From Methylomonas sp. (GTDB lineage Bacteria; Pseudomonadota; Gammaproteobacteria; Methylococcales; Methylomonadaceae), in contig PERU01000001.1 in assembly GCA_002928965.1 (NCBI GenBank), positions 372,001 through 436,000 on the forward strand: DNA of 64,000 nt, read 5' to 3'. Position 1 is the stretch's first letter. The number at the start of each line of letters is the position of its first letter. Shown in pieces: positions 26,596 to 34,421 of the stretch. The notes beneath the pieces were generated by a model, which made no database searches, was not told the DNA's origin, and saw only the letters and a list, made by a program, of their open reading frames with translations. The translations under genes and the position numbers were made by a program.

Positions 26596-27914
26596 TCTCT
26601 TTACGCAAACGCTTGGGGCGTGGTTTAAGTTTAGTGCTGTGCATCATTTTTGTGATCCACTGGATTGCCGCCGACTGGGTGATCCGGGCGGTTGCGGAAA
26701 AGCAAATGGCCAACCGGCTGGCTGATGACGGTTATTCTTTGATGCAAACCCTAACGAGTCAGGATAGTGATCAAGTCGGTTTCAATGGTATGCACATCAG
26801 TAGTGTCTACAATCGGCCATTGTCCGGTCATTATTATCTGGTGAACGTGGATGCTCAAGCTTATCCTTCGCCTTCGTTGGCGCAATTCCCATTACAAGTA
26901 GAGCCTGTTGGTCCCGGTCAATACCGCATTTATCATCTGAATGGACCGGAGCAGCAGCCATTATTGGTATTGGGGCTGGGTTTGGTGAAGTTTGGGCATA
27001 GAATCAATATTAGTGTTGCCGAAGATTTATCCGCCGTTGACCACGATATTACCGCTATTCGTGTGGCTTATTTGGGGTTGACGCTACTGGTATTAGTGCT
27101 TGCGATTTTTTTGCTGAACGGAGATATAAAACGTTCTCTACGACCGGTGGTTTTGGTGGGGCGCGAGATTGAGCAGGTTTCCAGAGGCTATCAACAGCGC
27201 ATCGAATTGGATGTGCCCACCGAAATCAATCCTATGGTTTCTGAGATCAATCATTTATTGACGTTGGTGGTACGCCGTTTGCAGCAATCGCGCACAGCGG
27301 TCGGTAACTTGGCGCATGCTTTAAAACCTCCCATAGCGATCTTTTTCAGGATTGCAGAAGATCCCATCTTCAATCAACACCCCCATTTGCGCCAAGAATT
27401 GCAGACGCAAACCGACAGCATTCATCGGTATATCGAAAGAGAGCTCAAGCGGGCCAGGATTGCCGGTGATCAGCAAGCCGCCACGGTTTTCAATCTTAGG
27501 CAGGAACTTTTCTCTTTAAAGAAAACTTTGCGGGCAATGTATGCCGATAAAACCCTAGATATTCAAATCACCGCCCCAAATGAATTAGTGCATTTTGATC
27601 GTGAAGACCTGATGGAATTGTTGGGTAATCTGCTCGATAACGCCTGCAAGTGGGCAAGCCAACGCATTGATGTTGAGATAGAATTTGCCAAAACTTTGAT
27701 CATTCGTGTGGCTGACGATGGCCCAGGCTGTACCTCTGCGGAAGCGCAAAAGCTGACTCAGCGCGGGCTACGCTTGGATGAGTCGGTTCAAGGGCATGGC
27801 CTAGGTCTAAGTATAATTTCGGATATTGTCAATTCCTATCAAGGAAGTTTGGACATCGGCCGCAGCAAATCGCTAGGCGGCTTTCTGGCGACAGTCACCT
27901 TACCTCTACGTTAA
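26592..27914 (+). CDS. PhoQ-like membrane sensor histidine kinase
   Basis: The 440-residue kinase has a membrane helix at about residues 12-33, a periplasmic sensor segment of about 125 residues, a second helix near 155-178, a HAMP-like linker, an H box with NLAHALKPPIAIF, and a HATPase domain (LLGNLLDNACKWAS, VADDGPGC, GHGLGLSII). The H box has a proline in HALKPPIA where most relatives have threonine (HALKTPLA). It starts at TTG 26592, overlapping the regulator stop. Periplasmic signal is unknown; the context with a TonB-dependent receptor suggests metal sensing. Confidence 0.88.
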   Translation: MISLRKRLGRGLSLVLCIIFVIHWIAADWVIRAVAEKQMANRLADDGYSLMQTLTSQDSDQVGFNGMHISSVYNRPLSGHYYLVNVDAQAYPSPSLAQFPLQVEPVGPGQYRIYHLNGPEQQPLLVLGLGLVKFGHRINISVAEDLSAVDHDITAIRVAYLGLTLLVLVLAIFLLNGDIKRSLRPVVLVGREIEQVSRGYQQRIELDVPTEINPMVSEINHLLTLVVRRLQQSRTAVGNLAHALKPPIAIFFRIAEDPIFNQHPHLRQELQTQTDSIHRYIERELKRARIAGDQQAATVFNLRQELFSLKKTLRAMYADKTLDIQITAPNELVHFDREDLMELLGNLLDNACKWASQRIDVEIEFAKTLIIRVADDGPGCTSAEAQKLTQRGLRLDESVQGHGLGLSIISDIVNSYQGSLDIGRSKSLGGFLATVTLPLR

Positions 27915-28073
27915 TCATTCAGAACAATGCTGTTGATGACTGCTGAATAGCCCATTTTCAGTTTCGATTCAGCCAAGTTCGATAAATTGGTTTTACGTAT
28001 TCCAGCATTAAAGGGCAGCAGCCCTCAAAGCTGGGTACTTAAACAAATTTTCGAACACCATGAGGAGGGACGT

Positions 28074-30374
28074 ATGACCAACAAAAACGGTCTGTTAACT
28101 GCTTTATTGATGAGTATCATCGCGCAAAGTGCAGTGGCAGATAAGCAAAGTATCAAGCAAGTCAGCGCCGAAATGACTAATTCCGACGCGTTGCCCAGTG
28201 TCGAGGTAGCAGAAAGCGTTCATAAAGCTGAAACCTTTTCCGGTTCAACCTCGCTGATCGATAAGGAAACCCTGGAACGAGATCAGGTTTTCAGTGTCAA
28301 CGAAGCCTTGCGCAAGGCGCCGGGTGTTTACGTGCGGGACGAAGAAGGCTTGGGGTTGCGGCCGAACATTGCGTTTCGCGGTCAGAACCCGTTTCGCTCC
28401 ACCAAGGTGCTGTTCCTGGAGGACGGTATCCCGTTCAACTTCGCTCCCTACGGGGACAACGACATTTATTTCCACCCTCCCATCGAACGCTACGACGGCA
28501 TCGAGATTTACAAGGGCGCCGACCTGACCCAATTCGGCCCACAGACCATTAATGGCGCAGTCAATTATCTGACGCCTAGAGTGCCGGTCGAACCCAGCGG
28601 CTTTGTCAGTTTCATGGGCGGTAATCGCGACTTCCTGAGCGGGCATGCCCGTTACGGCGGCATGGTCAAGAATGTCCAGGGCATGGAGGCTGTCGGTGGT
28701 GTGGCCGATTTTCTGCACAAGGAGTCTATGGGTAATCGCGACAATACCTTTGCCACGGTCGACAACGCCAATCTGAAAGGTATCATTGATTTTGATGCTC
28801 GCAACCGCCTGACCCTGCGTGGGGATTTTTTTTACCAGGATGAACAAGGTGCAGCCTTCGGTTTGACCGATGCCGAATACCGTAAGCTTGGCGCGCGCTA
28901 CAATCCGGACAAGAATGCGCATAACATCAACGACCGCTGGGCAACCTCGGCTACTTGGGAGCACAGCTTCAACGACGATGTGACACTGGAAACCAGTTTT
29001 TACTGGCAGCAGTACGAGCGCAACTGGTGGCGGCAACAGAACCAATTTCCGACCGAAGACCAATGTGCCAGTCGAGGCATTCTCACCTATGTCAGCGATC
29101 GGGAAAACGGTGTTCCGGTGGATATGGATCAGTGTAATTACAACGTCGGCCGTTTGCGGCAGTATGAAACATGGGGCTTGGCGCCCACTCTGCACGCCAA
29201 GCATGACCTGTTCGGCATAGAAAGCCAACTCGATGTCGGCTTCCGCGCCCATTTCGAACGGCAGTATCGGCGTCGAATAGTCGTCAATTCACCTTATGCG
29301 AACGAATTTAGCAATGGCTCCATACTGCAAGAACATAACGAGCGCTATGCTGATGCCTACTCCGGTTTCTTTCAGAATAAGTTTATGTGGAACGACTGGA
29401 CATTCACACCGGGCGTCCGGGTCGAATCGGTCAGCTACGAAGAACGGAATGTATTACCCAACGGCAGGCAAGGTCAGAACGGTTTGACGGAAATTTTGCC
29501 GTCGTTCGCGATGACGTATACGCCGATCGACCAAGCGACCTTTTTCTTCGGTATCCATCGCGGTTTTGCGCCGCCGCGCGTCGAAGACACCATAAATCGT
29601 AGCACCGGGGCGCCAGTTAGTTTGGGTCCTGAACTGAGCTGGAATACCGAGTTTGGCGTCAGAACTCGGCCGATGCGAGGTGTGAGAGCGGACTTGACAT
29701 ACTTCCACAATGATTTCGACAGTCTGACGGCATTAGGCACCATCGGTGGGGTCGATACGCCGGTGGCGCAGGGCAAAGCCTTGTACGAAGGTATTGAGTT
29801 GATGACGCGTGCCGACTTTGGTCAGATATTCGATTCCGATCACAATCCCTACGCGCAAGTGGCATACCAATGGCTACCAACGGCTGAAACCACGACGCCG
29901 TTCCGCTGTGTCGATGACAGCGGTCAGACAGCTGGCAGCCTGACCGCAACCTTCACCCGTTTCTGCCCCGGCGGCAACGTGTTTGGCTCAGAGGCGGGCA
30001 AGCGTGCGCCCTATACGCCGGAAAGTCTGTTGACCGCGACCTTGGGTTACGCGCATGCTAATGGTTTCGATGCTCATTTGGAAGCCGTTTTTACCCGTGA
30101 GCAATATGCTGATTTCATGAATCTGGAAAACGCCAACGATATGCCTGTCATCGCCGGTTCGGATCGCGAAGCACTGATCAAATCCGGCCAGTTCGGTAAA
30201 ATCAACGACTACGTGGTGCTCAACTTCGCTACCTCATACAAAGTACACAATGATTTGACGCTGTTTTTCAATTTGAAAAATATGCTGGATAACACGTACA
30301 TCGTTGATCGGGTTAGAGGTATACAGCCGGGAATGCCGAGACTGGTGCAGGCTGGATTCAAGTATGAATTTTAA
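28074..30374 (+). CDS. FecA-like TonB-dependent outer membrane receptor
   Basis: The 766-residue protein has a signal peptide (cleavage after AVADK-like site near residue 22), a TonB-box-like DALPSVEVAES, a plug domain (VNEALRKAPGVYVRD, then NIAFRGQNPFRSTKVLFLED and YKGADLTQFGPQTINGAVNY) and a beta barrel ending in a terminal phenylalanine (AGFKYEF). It lacks the extra N-terminal signalling domain of FecA proper. ATG 28074 has GAGGAGG upstream. It follows the two-component genes and precedes hupE, so nickel or another metal chelate is a plausible substrate; iron citrate cannot be excluded. Confidence 0.9.
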   Translation: MTNKNGLLTALLMSIIAQSAVADKQSIKQVSAEMTNSDALPSVEVAESVHKAETFSGSTSLIDKETLERDQVFSVNEALRKAPGVYVRDEEGLGLRPNIAFRGQNPFRSTKVLFLEDGIPFNFAPYGDNDIYFHPPIERYDGIEIYKGADLTQFGPQTINGAVNYLTPRVPVEPSGFVSFMGGNRDFLSGHARYGGMVKNVQGMEAVGGVADFLHKESMGNRDNTFATVDNANLKGIIDFDARNRLTLRGDFFYQDEQGAAFGLTDAEYRKLGARYNPDKNAHNINDRWATSATWEHSFNDDVTLETSFYWQQYERNWWRQQNQFPTEDQCASRGILTYVSDRENGVPVDMDQCNYNVGRLRQYETWGLAPTLHAKHDLFGIESQLDVGFRAHFERQYRRRIVVNSPYANEFSNGSILQEHNERYADAYSGFFQNKFMWNDWTFTPGVRVESVSYEERNVLPNGRQGQNGLTEILPSFAMTYTPIDQATFFFGIHRGFAPPRVEDTINRSTGAPVSLGPELSWNTEFGVRTRPMRGVRADLTYFHNDFDSLTALGTIGGVDTPVAQGKALYEGIELMTRADFGQIFDSDHNPYAQVAYQWLPTAETTTPFRCVDDSGQTAGSLTATFTRFCPGGNVFGSEAGKRAPYTPESLLTATLGYAHANGFDAHLEAVFTREQYADFMNLENANDMPVIAGSDREALIKSGQFGKINDYVVLNFATSYKVHNDLTLFFNLKNMLDNTYIVDRVRGIQPGMPRLVQAGFKYEF

Positions 30375-30375
30375 T

Positions 30376-30402
30376 GTATGAACTATTTTATTATCATCAT
30401 AC
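30376..30402. promoter_or_regulatory. Proposed NikR operator 3 (perfect GTATGA-N15-TCATAC) upstream of hupE
   Basis: GTATGA at 30376-30381 and TCATAC at 30397-30402 form a perfect palindrome of NikR half-sites with a 15-base spacer, one less than the E. coli operator. It sits immediately after the receptor stop and 240 bases before hupE. Confidence 0.65.
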
Positions 30403-30439
30403 TAATGTTATCATTGCCCAGCCTTATTAAATAAGGTTT

Positions 30440-30472
30440 AAGACGGATCGCTAACTCTACGTCTTGGCTTTT
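30440..30472 (+). terminator. Candidate terminator after the TonB-dependent receptor
   Basis: AAGACG (30440-30445) pairs with CGTCTT (30460-30465), with AGCC/GGCT able to extend the stem across an internal loop, and the hairpin is followed by GGCTTTTG. It may end the receptor transcript or be part of a structured hupE leader. Confidence 0.4.
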
Positions 30473-30540
30473 GTAATAAGACAATGCTGTAATTTATATA
30501 TCCAATTAGTTAGGGATGTTATTTAAATCCCAATGCTTGG

Positions 30541-30585
30541 CACTACTGAATGCATTATTTCTATCAGTAGTGTCCAGGCTTTTTT
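30541..30585 (+). terminator. Hairpin with T tract upstream of hupE
   Basis: CACTACTGA (30541-30549) pairs with TCAGTAGTG (30564-30572), followed after a few bases by TTTTTT. It lies between the NikR-like site and hupE, so if the hupE promoter is at that site this would be an attenuator-like structure. Confidence 0.5.
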
Positions 30586-30642
30586 ATATGTCTATGGCTA
30601 TTAACAATAAGGTTTAAGCTAATATTCAATATAGGTGTCACT

Positions 30643-31209
30643 ATGCGAATTCTGCGCAAAGATTATCAAATTATATTTTTAGCTTTGCTTATGTTGCCAG
30701 TGGCAAGCGAGGCTCATCCATTTAATTTGGCAACTGAATCGGAGGGCTTGATTGGGGGCTTGACTCATCCTTTGACTAACTCAGATCATATTTTAACCAT
30801 GCTGGCTGTCGGCCTCTGGGTTTCCCAGGCAACCAGGTACTGGGCATATAGTCTGCCTGTGGTGTTTGTGTCTTTAATGTTAACAGACGGTATGTTGCCA
30901 CTGTTGGCAATCGAAATTCCCTTTGCTAAATATATGATGTATATCAGTGTGATAGCTTTAGGCATGATGTTGGCTGGTGCTTATAAGACACCTCAGGCAG
31001 TGGGAGGGCTAATTGTGGCAGCAGTGGCGTTTTTTCATGGCTATGTACATGTCTATGACATGATGCTGGATATTGGAGGCCCAAACTATATGACTGGCTT
31101 TGCCATAACCACCATGTTGTTGATTGTCGCCGGTGTAATATCGAGATCCCTGATAAATTATATTTTTCTCAAAATTAATGGCGGTTTTTTGAGGGATGAG
31201 TCTGAGTAA
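30643..31209 (+). CDS. hupE: HupE/UreJ-family metal (nickel/cobalt) permease
   Basis: The 188-residue protein has a signal-like N-terminus ending in SEAHPFNL and about six hydrophobic helices. The HP..xDH motif of HupE/UreJ proteins is present in GLTHPLTNSDHILTMLAVG (Asn replaces the usual Gly), and FFHGYVHVYDM carries further histidines. HupE proteins import Ni2+ across the inner membrane for hydrogenase or urease. The upstream NikR-like palindrome and the presence of nikR nearby support a nickel role. The gene is about 190 residues, the family length. Confidence 0.88.
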   Translation: MRILRKDYQIIFLALLMLPVASEAHPFNLATESEGLIGGLTHPLTNSDHILTMLAVGLWVSQATRYWAYSLPVVFVSLMLTDGMLPLLAIEIPFAKYMMYISVIALGMMLAGAYKTPQAVGGLIVAAVAFFHGYVHVYDMMLDIGGPNYMTGFAITTMLLIVAGVISRSLINYIFLKINGGFLRDESE

Positions 31210-31272
31210 CCCCTCAAGTTAACATCCATGTCATTGTATTCCAGAATCAATTAAAACTTAATAAGCGGATCA

Positions 31273-31395
31273 TCATTTTAAGTTGATTTGCGCAGAGCTG
31301 TGCAGTTTGCCGCTAGACTTGTCAGGATCGTCCATACAGCCAGCCAAGCTAAATACCAATGCCAATAATGCTAAAGTCGAAAGCGTTTTATTCAT
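31273..31395 (-). CDS. Tiny lipoprotein (40 residues)
   Basis: The minus strand encodes MNKTLSTLALLALVFSLAGC then 20 polar residues. The lipobox LAGC (Cys at residue 20) and GGAGA eight bases before the ATG support a real small lipoprotein gene. About 100 bases upstream on its strand is GTATGA-N15-TCTTAT (31496-31522), half of which is a perfect NikR half-site. I do not recognise the family. Confidence 0.7.
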   Translation of the reverse strand: MNKTLSTLALLALVFSLAGCMDDPDKSSGKLHSSAQINLK

Positions 31396-31614
31396 AAAAT
31401 TTCTCCAAAAAATGATGTAGATAATTATTATTGTGTCCTTGATACTCGATAATAAAAGTTACTAATTTCTTAAAATTAGAAGTTTAATATTAAAGATAAG
31501 AACGTTTATAAATTTATCATACATAAGACCTCGACTCAATTATTTTCTCAAGATTACTGTGCTAAACCGATAGGATTCTGATGGCGAATTTGCCTGTCAT
31601 GCTTCTGCTTTATT

Positions 31615-32097
31615 TCAATGGTTAAGATCAAATTTTTGGTTTGCAAACGGATTAAACAGAGGTGTGGTGACTTGGTTAAATCCAAACTCGGTTGATTGAT
31701 GGCATGCGTTGCAAGCAGCAGTCAGGCTGTCGAAATTTTTATTGAATGCGTGCAGATTTTGGTCTTTTACGGATTGTTCCAGCGCGGCAAGCGGCTTATT
31801 CATAAAGTTGCCTATCAATTCCGGAATCGGCTGTTTGATGTGTTTATGGGTGGGGTGATATTGGGCAGCATCTTCAAAACCTTCATGCAATTCATCAATT
31901 TCGTAAGCGGCTAGAGCCCAATTTTGAGATTGTCCGGCAAACCATAATTTAGCGTGCCTGACAGCGCTCTGCGCCATGATTTCTCCGAGACCGGGAACGT
32001 ACTGCGCGGGTTGCTGTGTTGGGTGTTGATTCGCGCAACCGGCCAATATAATTGCAAGACAGATTGAGCTGCCATAACTTAAAACAGGTGGTTTCAT
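31615..32097 (-). CDS. Lipoprotein with a C-terminal haem-c motif
   Basis: The 160-residue protein has a lipobox ending LAGC (Cys at about residue 21), a helical middle segment and the haem-attachment motif CNACH near residue 133. The single CxxCH near the C-terminus of a helical domain fits a cytochrome c'-like fold, in which haem binds close to the end of helix 4. It is therefore a candidate membrane-anchored monohaem cytochrome. Partner proteins are not identified. Confidence 0.75.
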   Translation of the reverse strand: MKPPVLSYGSSICLAIILAGCANQHPTQQPAQYVPGLGEIMAQSAVRHAKLWFAGQSQNWALAAYEIDELHEGFEDAAQYHPTHKHIKQPIPELIGNFMNKPLAALEQSVKDQNLHAFNKNFDSLTAACNACHQSTEFGFNQVTTPLFNPFANQKFDLNH

Positions 32098-32164
32098 AGT
32101 CGGTCACAGGGTGTAAACGTTAGGAAGAAAATTACTGGAATATGCATTATCAAATCGCAACCGG

Positions 32165-32773
32165 TTAGATATTTTCAACGGGTTTTGGCTTAAGCTGGCG
32201 AGGTAAGTAATAAGCTGACAGGCTGACAATGACGCCGATAGCCCCCAACAAAATCAACAAGCCATCGCCCGTGCCGGATACTTCGGCAACCAGTGCCACG
32301 GTCAACGGCATATGCAGTGCCGTGACCTCCAGTGGCATACGCAAATCGCTGTCTTCTACAGTCAGTATGGCTTGGTATTTGCCAGGCGCTTTGAAATCCA
32401 CTGTTGTCGATAACACGCCTTGTTTGACTACGGACATGGGCAATTCGGCCAGGGTTTTACCCTCTTCGCTGATAATCTTCAGGGCCACGGGTTTTTTGCG
32501 TATATCCATATCCAGTAAATCTATGGAAATTTGAGTCTTGCCGATGCCGGGTAGATCGACACATTCAGCCTGCGGTATATTTTTGGCGTCTTTGGTTTGA
32601 GTTGGGTCGAACTGGTAGGCGGCAAAATTGACCACATAATAATCATTGCTCAACATACAGCCATACATATCGTAACTGCCGTCAGCACCTTTGCGGTTGC
32701 CGCCCAGAGGAACCGATGCGCTGGCGGTACAGGTCGATAGCGCTAACATCAGAAAAACGCGGAAGATTTTCAT
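32165..32773 (-). CDS. Periplasmic protein with C-terminal membrane anchor, CopC operon
   Basis: The 202-residue protein has a signal peptide, a beta-rich periplasmic domain (EECVD-like VDLPGIGKTQISIDLLDMD, ALKIISEEGKTL) and one C-terminal membrane helix (LLILLGAIGVIVSLSAYYL). I do not recognise the family. It overlaps the CopC-like gene by four bases as the last gene of a four-gene minus-strand unit (34170 to 32165). Confidence 0.7.
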   Translation of the reverse strand: MKIFRVFLMLALSTCTASASVPLGGNRKGADGSYDMYGCMLSNDYYVVNFAAYQFDPTQTKDAKNIPQAECVDLPGIGKTQISIDLLDMDIRKKPVALKIISEEGKTLAELPMSVVKQGVLSTTVDFKAPGKYQAILTVEDSDLRMPLEVTALHMPLTVALVAEVSGTGDGLLILLGAIGVIVSLSAYYLPRQLKPKPVENI

Positions 32774-33165
32774 GGTTTTGCCTCCGTAGCAGCGGGTTTG
32801 TTGTCGATTATGGAAAATTTCAACACACCACTGACGATCAATCCGTCTTCGGTAACCACACGGTATCGTGTCACATAAGGTCCGGGTGTTAATGGCTTGG
32901 TGGTGGCTGTCAATCGATGACGTTCACCTAAAACCAAGCGGGTATCGCTGTTGTCAACCCTGTTGCCACTTCCGTCTACCACCACAACGGACGGCGCACG
33001 TTCACCGACATTGCCGCTAAACCAAAGTTTGACTGTGCCATCGAATTGAGACACCTCAGCATTATTTTTGGGTTCTGATTTTAAAAGCACGCCTTCGGCA
33101 ATACTAACGGTACTTATGCAGGCAAATAGGACAGCCAAGGCCGTATTGATAACTGATTTTTTCAT
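32770..33165 (-). CDS. CopC-like periplasmic protein lacking copper-ligand histidines
   Basis: The 131-residue protein has a signal peptide and a CopC-type beta sandwich (VLLKSEPKNNAEV, TVKLWFSG, PGPYVTRYRVVTEDGLIVSG, then FSI). In canonical CopC the mature protein begins with a histidine and a second histidine occurs in a DGHPVSG motif near the C-terminus; here the mature start is EGVLL and the motif reads DGLIVSG, so both copper(II) ligands are missing. It may have another role or bind a different partner. It lies in the middle of a four-gene unit. Confidence 0.82.
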   Translation of the reverse strand: MKKSVINTALAVLFACISTVSIAEGVLLKSEPKNNAEVSQFDGTVKLWFSGNVGERAPSVVVVDGSGNRVDNSDTRLVLGERHRLTATTKPLTPGPYVTRYRVVTEDGLIVSGVLKFSIIDNKPAATEAKP

Positions 33166-33174
33166 GATAAATGG

Positions 33175-33579
33175 TTAAGGTAATCCGAAAAATCCGGCTA
33201 TGAAAAGAACAATAGGGTCGGATAAGGGATGGAAAAATCCCAGTGTAATCGCGACCAAACTGATGATGAAAATGCGCGTCCAGATCTGCAGAGACAATTC
33301 CTGCTTGCGCCACAGCACATGAAAAATAAGCCAACTGCCAAGCCAGACGGTAATGGCTAGCGTCTCCTTGCCGGAATATGAACCGATACTGCCATCGGGA
33401 CCTTTACCCGTTGAGCCGGGAATCCAGTACCCGTATGAATGGATGAGCTTGTCCAACCCGGGTGATAATCGGGAAATATGATGGGTAATCAATAAGGTCA
33501 AAAATGCCAAGAGCAATGACAAGCTGGCCGCAACCACCGGGCCGGTAAAAAATGATTGAGGTTGGGGTGGTTTTTGCAT
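33175..33579 (-). CDS. Small membrane protein of the CopC-like operon
   Basis: The 134-residue protein has three to four hydrophobic helices (SLLLAFLTLLITHHI, LAITVWLGSWLIFHVLW, IIFSLVAITLGFF-type) with several histidines. ATG 33579 is chosen because GGAGA lies eight bases upstream. It is 12 bases from the preceding membrane gene and nine from the CopC-like gene. Family not recognised; histidine-containing helices would permit haem or metal binding. Confidence 0.7.
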   Translation of the reverse strand: MQKPPQPQSFFTGPVVAASLSLLLAFLTLLITHHISRLSPGLDKLIHSYGYWIPGSTGKGPDGSIGSYSGKETLAITVWLGSWLIFHVLWRKQELSLQIWTRIFIISLVAITLGFFHPLSDPIVLFIAGFFGLP

Positions 33580-33591
33580 TAGGTTCTCCAA

Positions 33592-34170
33592 TTAAACAAA
33601 ACGCAATTTGGCCAATATCAAGCCGACCACAAAGCCCAGCATCAAGAAACTCCATGAAACTAAAATGGTGATGCCGACAAAACGGGTAATATCGCGGCGA
33701 TGTTGAACCGGCAGCCCATAAAAGTAGAGCATCGCAGTAGCCGACAGCATTAATGGAAACGGAAACAGTGACACAAACTCCTTAAATTCCATCAATACAT
33801 TATGGAAGCCGGGCACGTGGGCTAATATCCAGTCTCGCGGTCCGTCTTGGCCGCGATAACGCATGTAAATCCAGTTACCGCTGATTGCTCCGGCTAGATT
33901 CAAAACCGTGGCAACCAGCAACCAACGGCGCAGGGATTCCAGTTTTACCTGTACGCCTTTGATCAAGGGAATAGCGCGATGCGTGAGGTAGGTGCCGAGG
34001 ATGATCGCCAGAATCGCGGTGACGCCATGAATACCCGCCTTGAGATTGTAATTGGTCGGATAGAAAAAATTTGCAGCGGGCAGCATCAGTAGCAGTACCA
34101 ATGCTATGCCGATCTGGCTGCGGATAACCATTTTGCTGAAAGGGTCGTGTATATATTCGCCAGCTGACAT
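33592..34170 (-). CDS. Four-helix membrane protein heading the CopC-like operon
   Basis: The 192-residue protein has about four hydrophobic helices with histidines in GIHGVTAILAIILGTYLTHR and HVPGFHNVLMEF, positions compatible with a b-type haem. I do not recognise the family with certainty. It is the first gene of the unit 34170 to 32165, with 12 bases to the next gene. Context with the CopC-like protein suggests an envelope redox or metal function, as inference. Confidence 0.68.
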   Translation of the reverse strand: MSAGEYIHDPFSKMVIRSQIGIALVLLLMLPAANFFYPTNYNLKAGIHGVTAILAIILGTYLTHRAIPLIKGVQVKLESLRRWLLVATVLNLAGAISGNWIYMRYRGQDGPRDWILAHVPGFHNVLMEFKEFVSLFPFPLMLSATAMLYFYGLPVQHRRDITRFVGITILVSWSFLMLGFVVGLILAKLRFV

Positions 34171-34222
34171 GAGGCTCCCCCGAATTTAAATGCCACAAAA
34201 ACGTATTGATTATTTACAGTCA

Positions 34223-34365
34223 TCGCACTTCCAATTTCGGTTTTTGTGTCCTCACCCTTGCCTTCTTATGAAAGGCGAGGGAATAGAAGCGCCGAAATGT
34301 AAAGTGCGAAAGGAATATCCATCACAAGCATCAAACTTGCTGCAGCCCGCTTGAGCGGGCTTTTT
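34223..34365 (+). ncRNA. Candidate structured small RNA upstream of nikR
   Basis: TCGCACTT (34223-34230) pairs with AAGTGCGA (34302-34309); ATTTCGG (34234-34240) pairs with CCGAAAT (34292-34298); and an inner stem CCCTTGCCTT (34255-34264) pairs with AAGGCGAGGG (34272-34281). A rho-independent terminator at 34344-34365 follows on the plus strand with no plus-strand gene upstream. This could be a small RNA or a palindromic element with an unrelated terminator. Confidence 0.4.
34344..34365 (+). terminator. Rho-independent terminator upstream of nikR
   Basis: AGCCCGC (34344-34350), a TTGA loop and GCGGGCT (34355-34361) are followed by TTTTT. It is a textbook terminator acting on the plus strand, yet no plus-strand gene precedes it, which implies a non-coding transcript. 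Confidence 0.8.
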
Positions 34366-34421
34366 AAAGCCATAGGTTATAATCAGTCATTACAATAACA
34401 ATATATAAACTGGAGTCGACT

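Noticed and set aside
28245-29252. 335-codon frame antisense to the TonB-dependent receptor
   Set aside because: It is a shadow of the receptor gene, whose motifs and codon pattern are clear on the plus strand.
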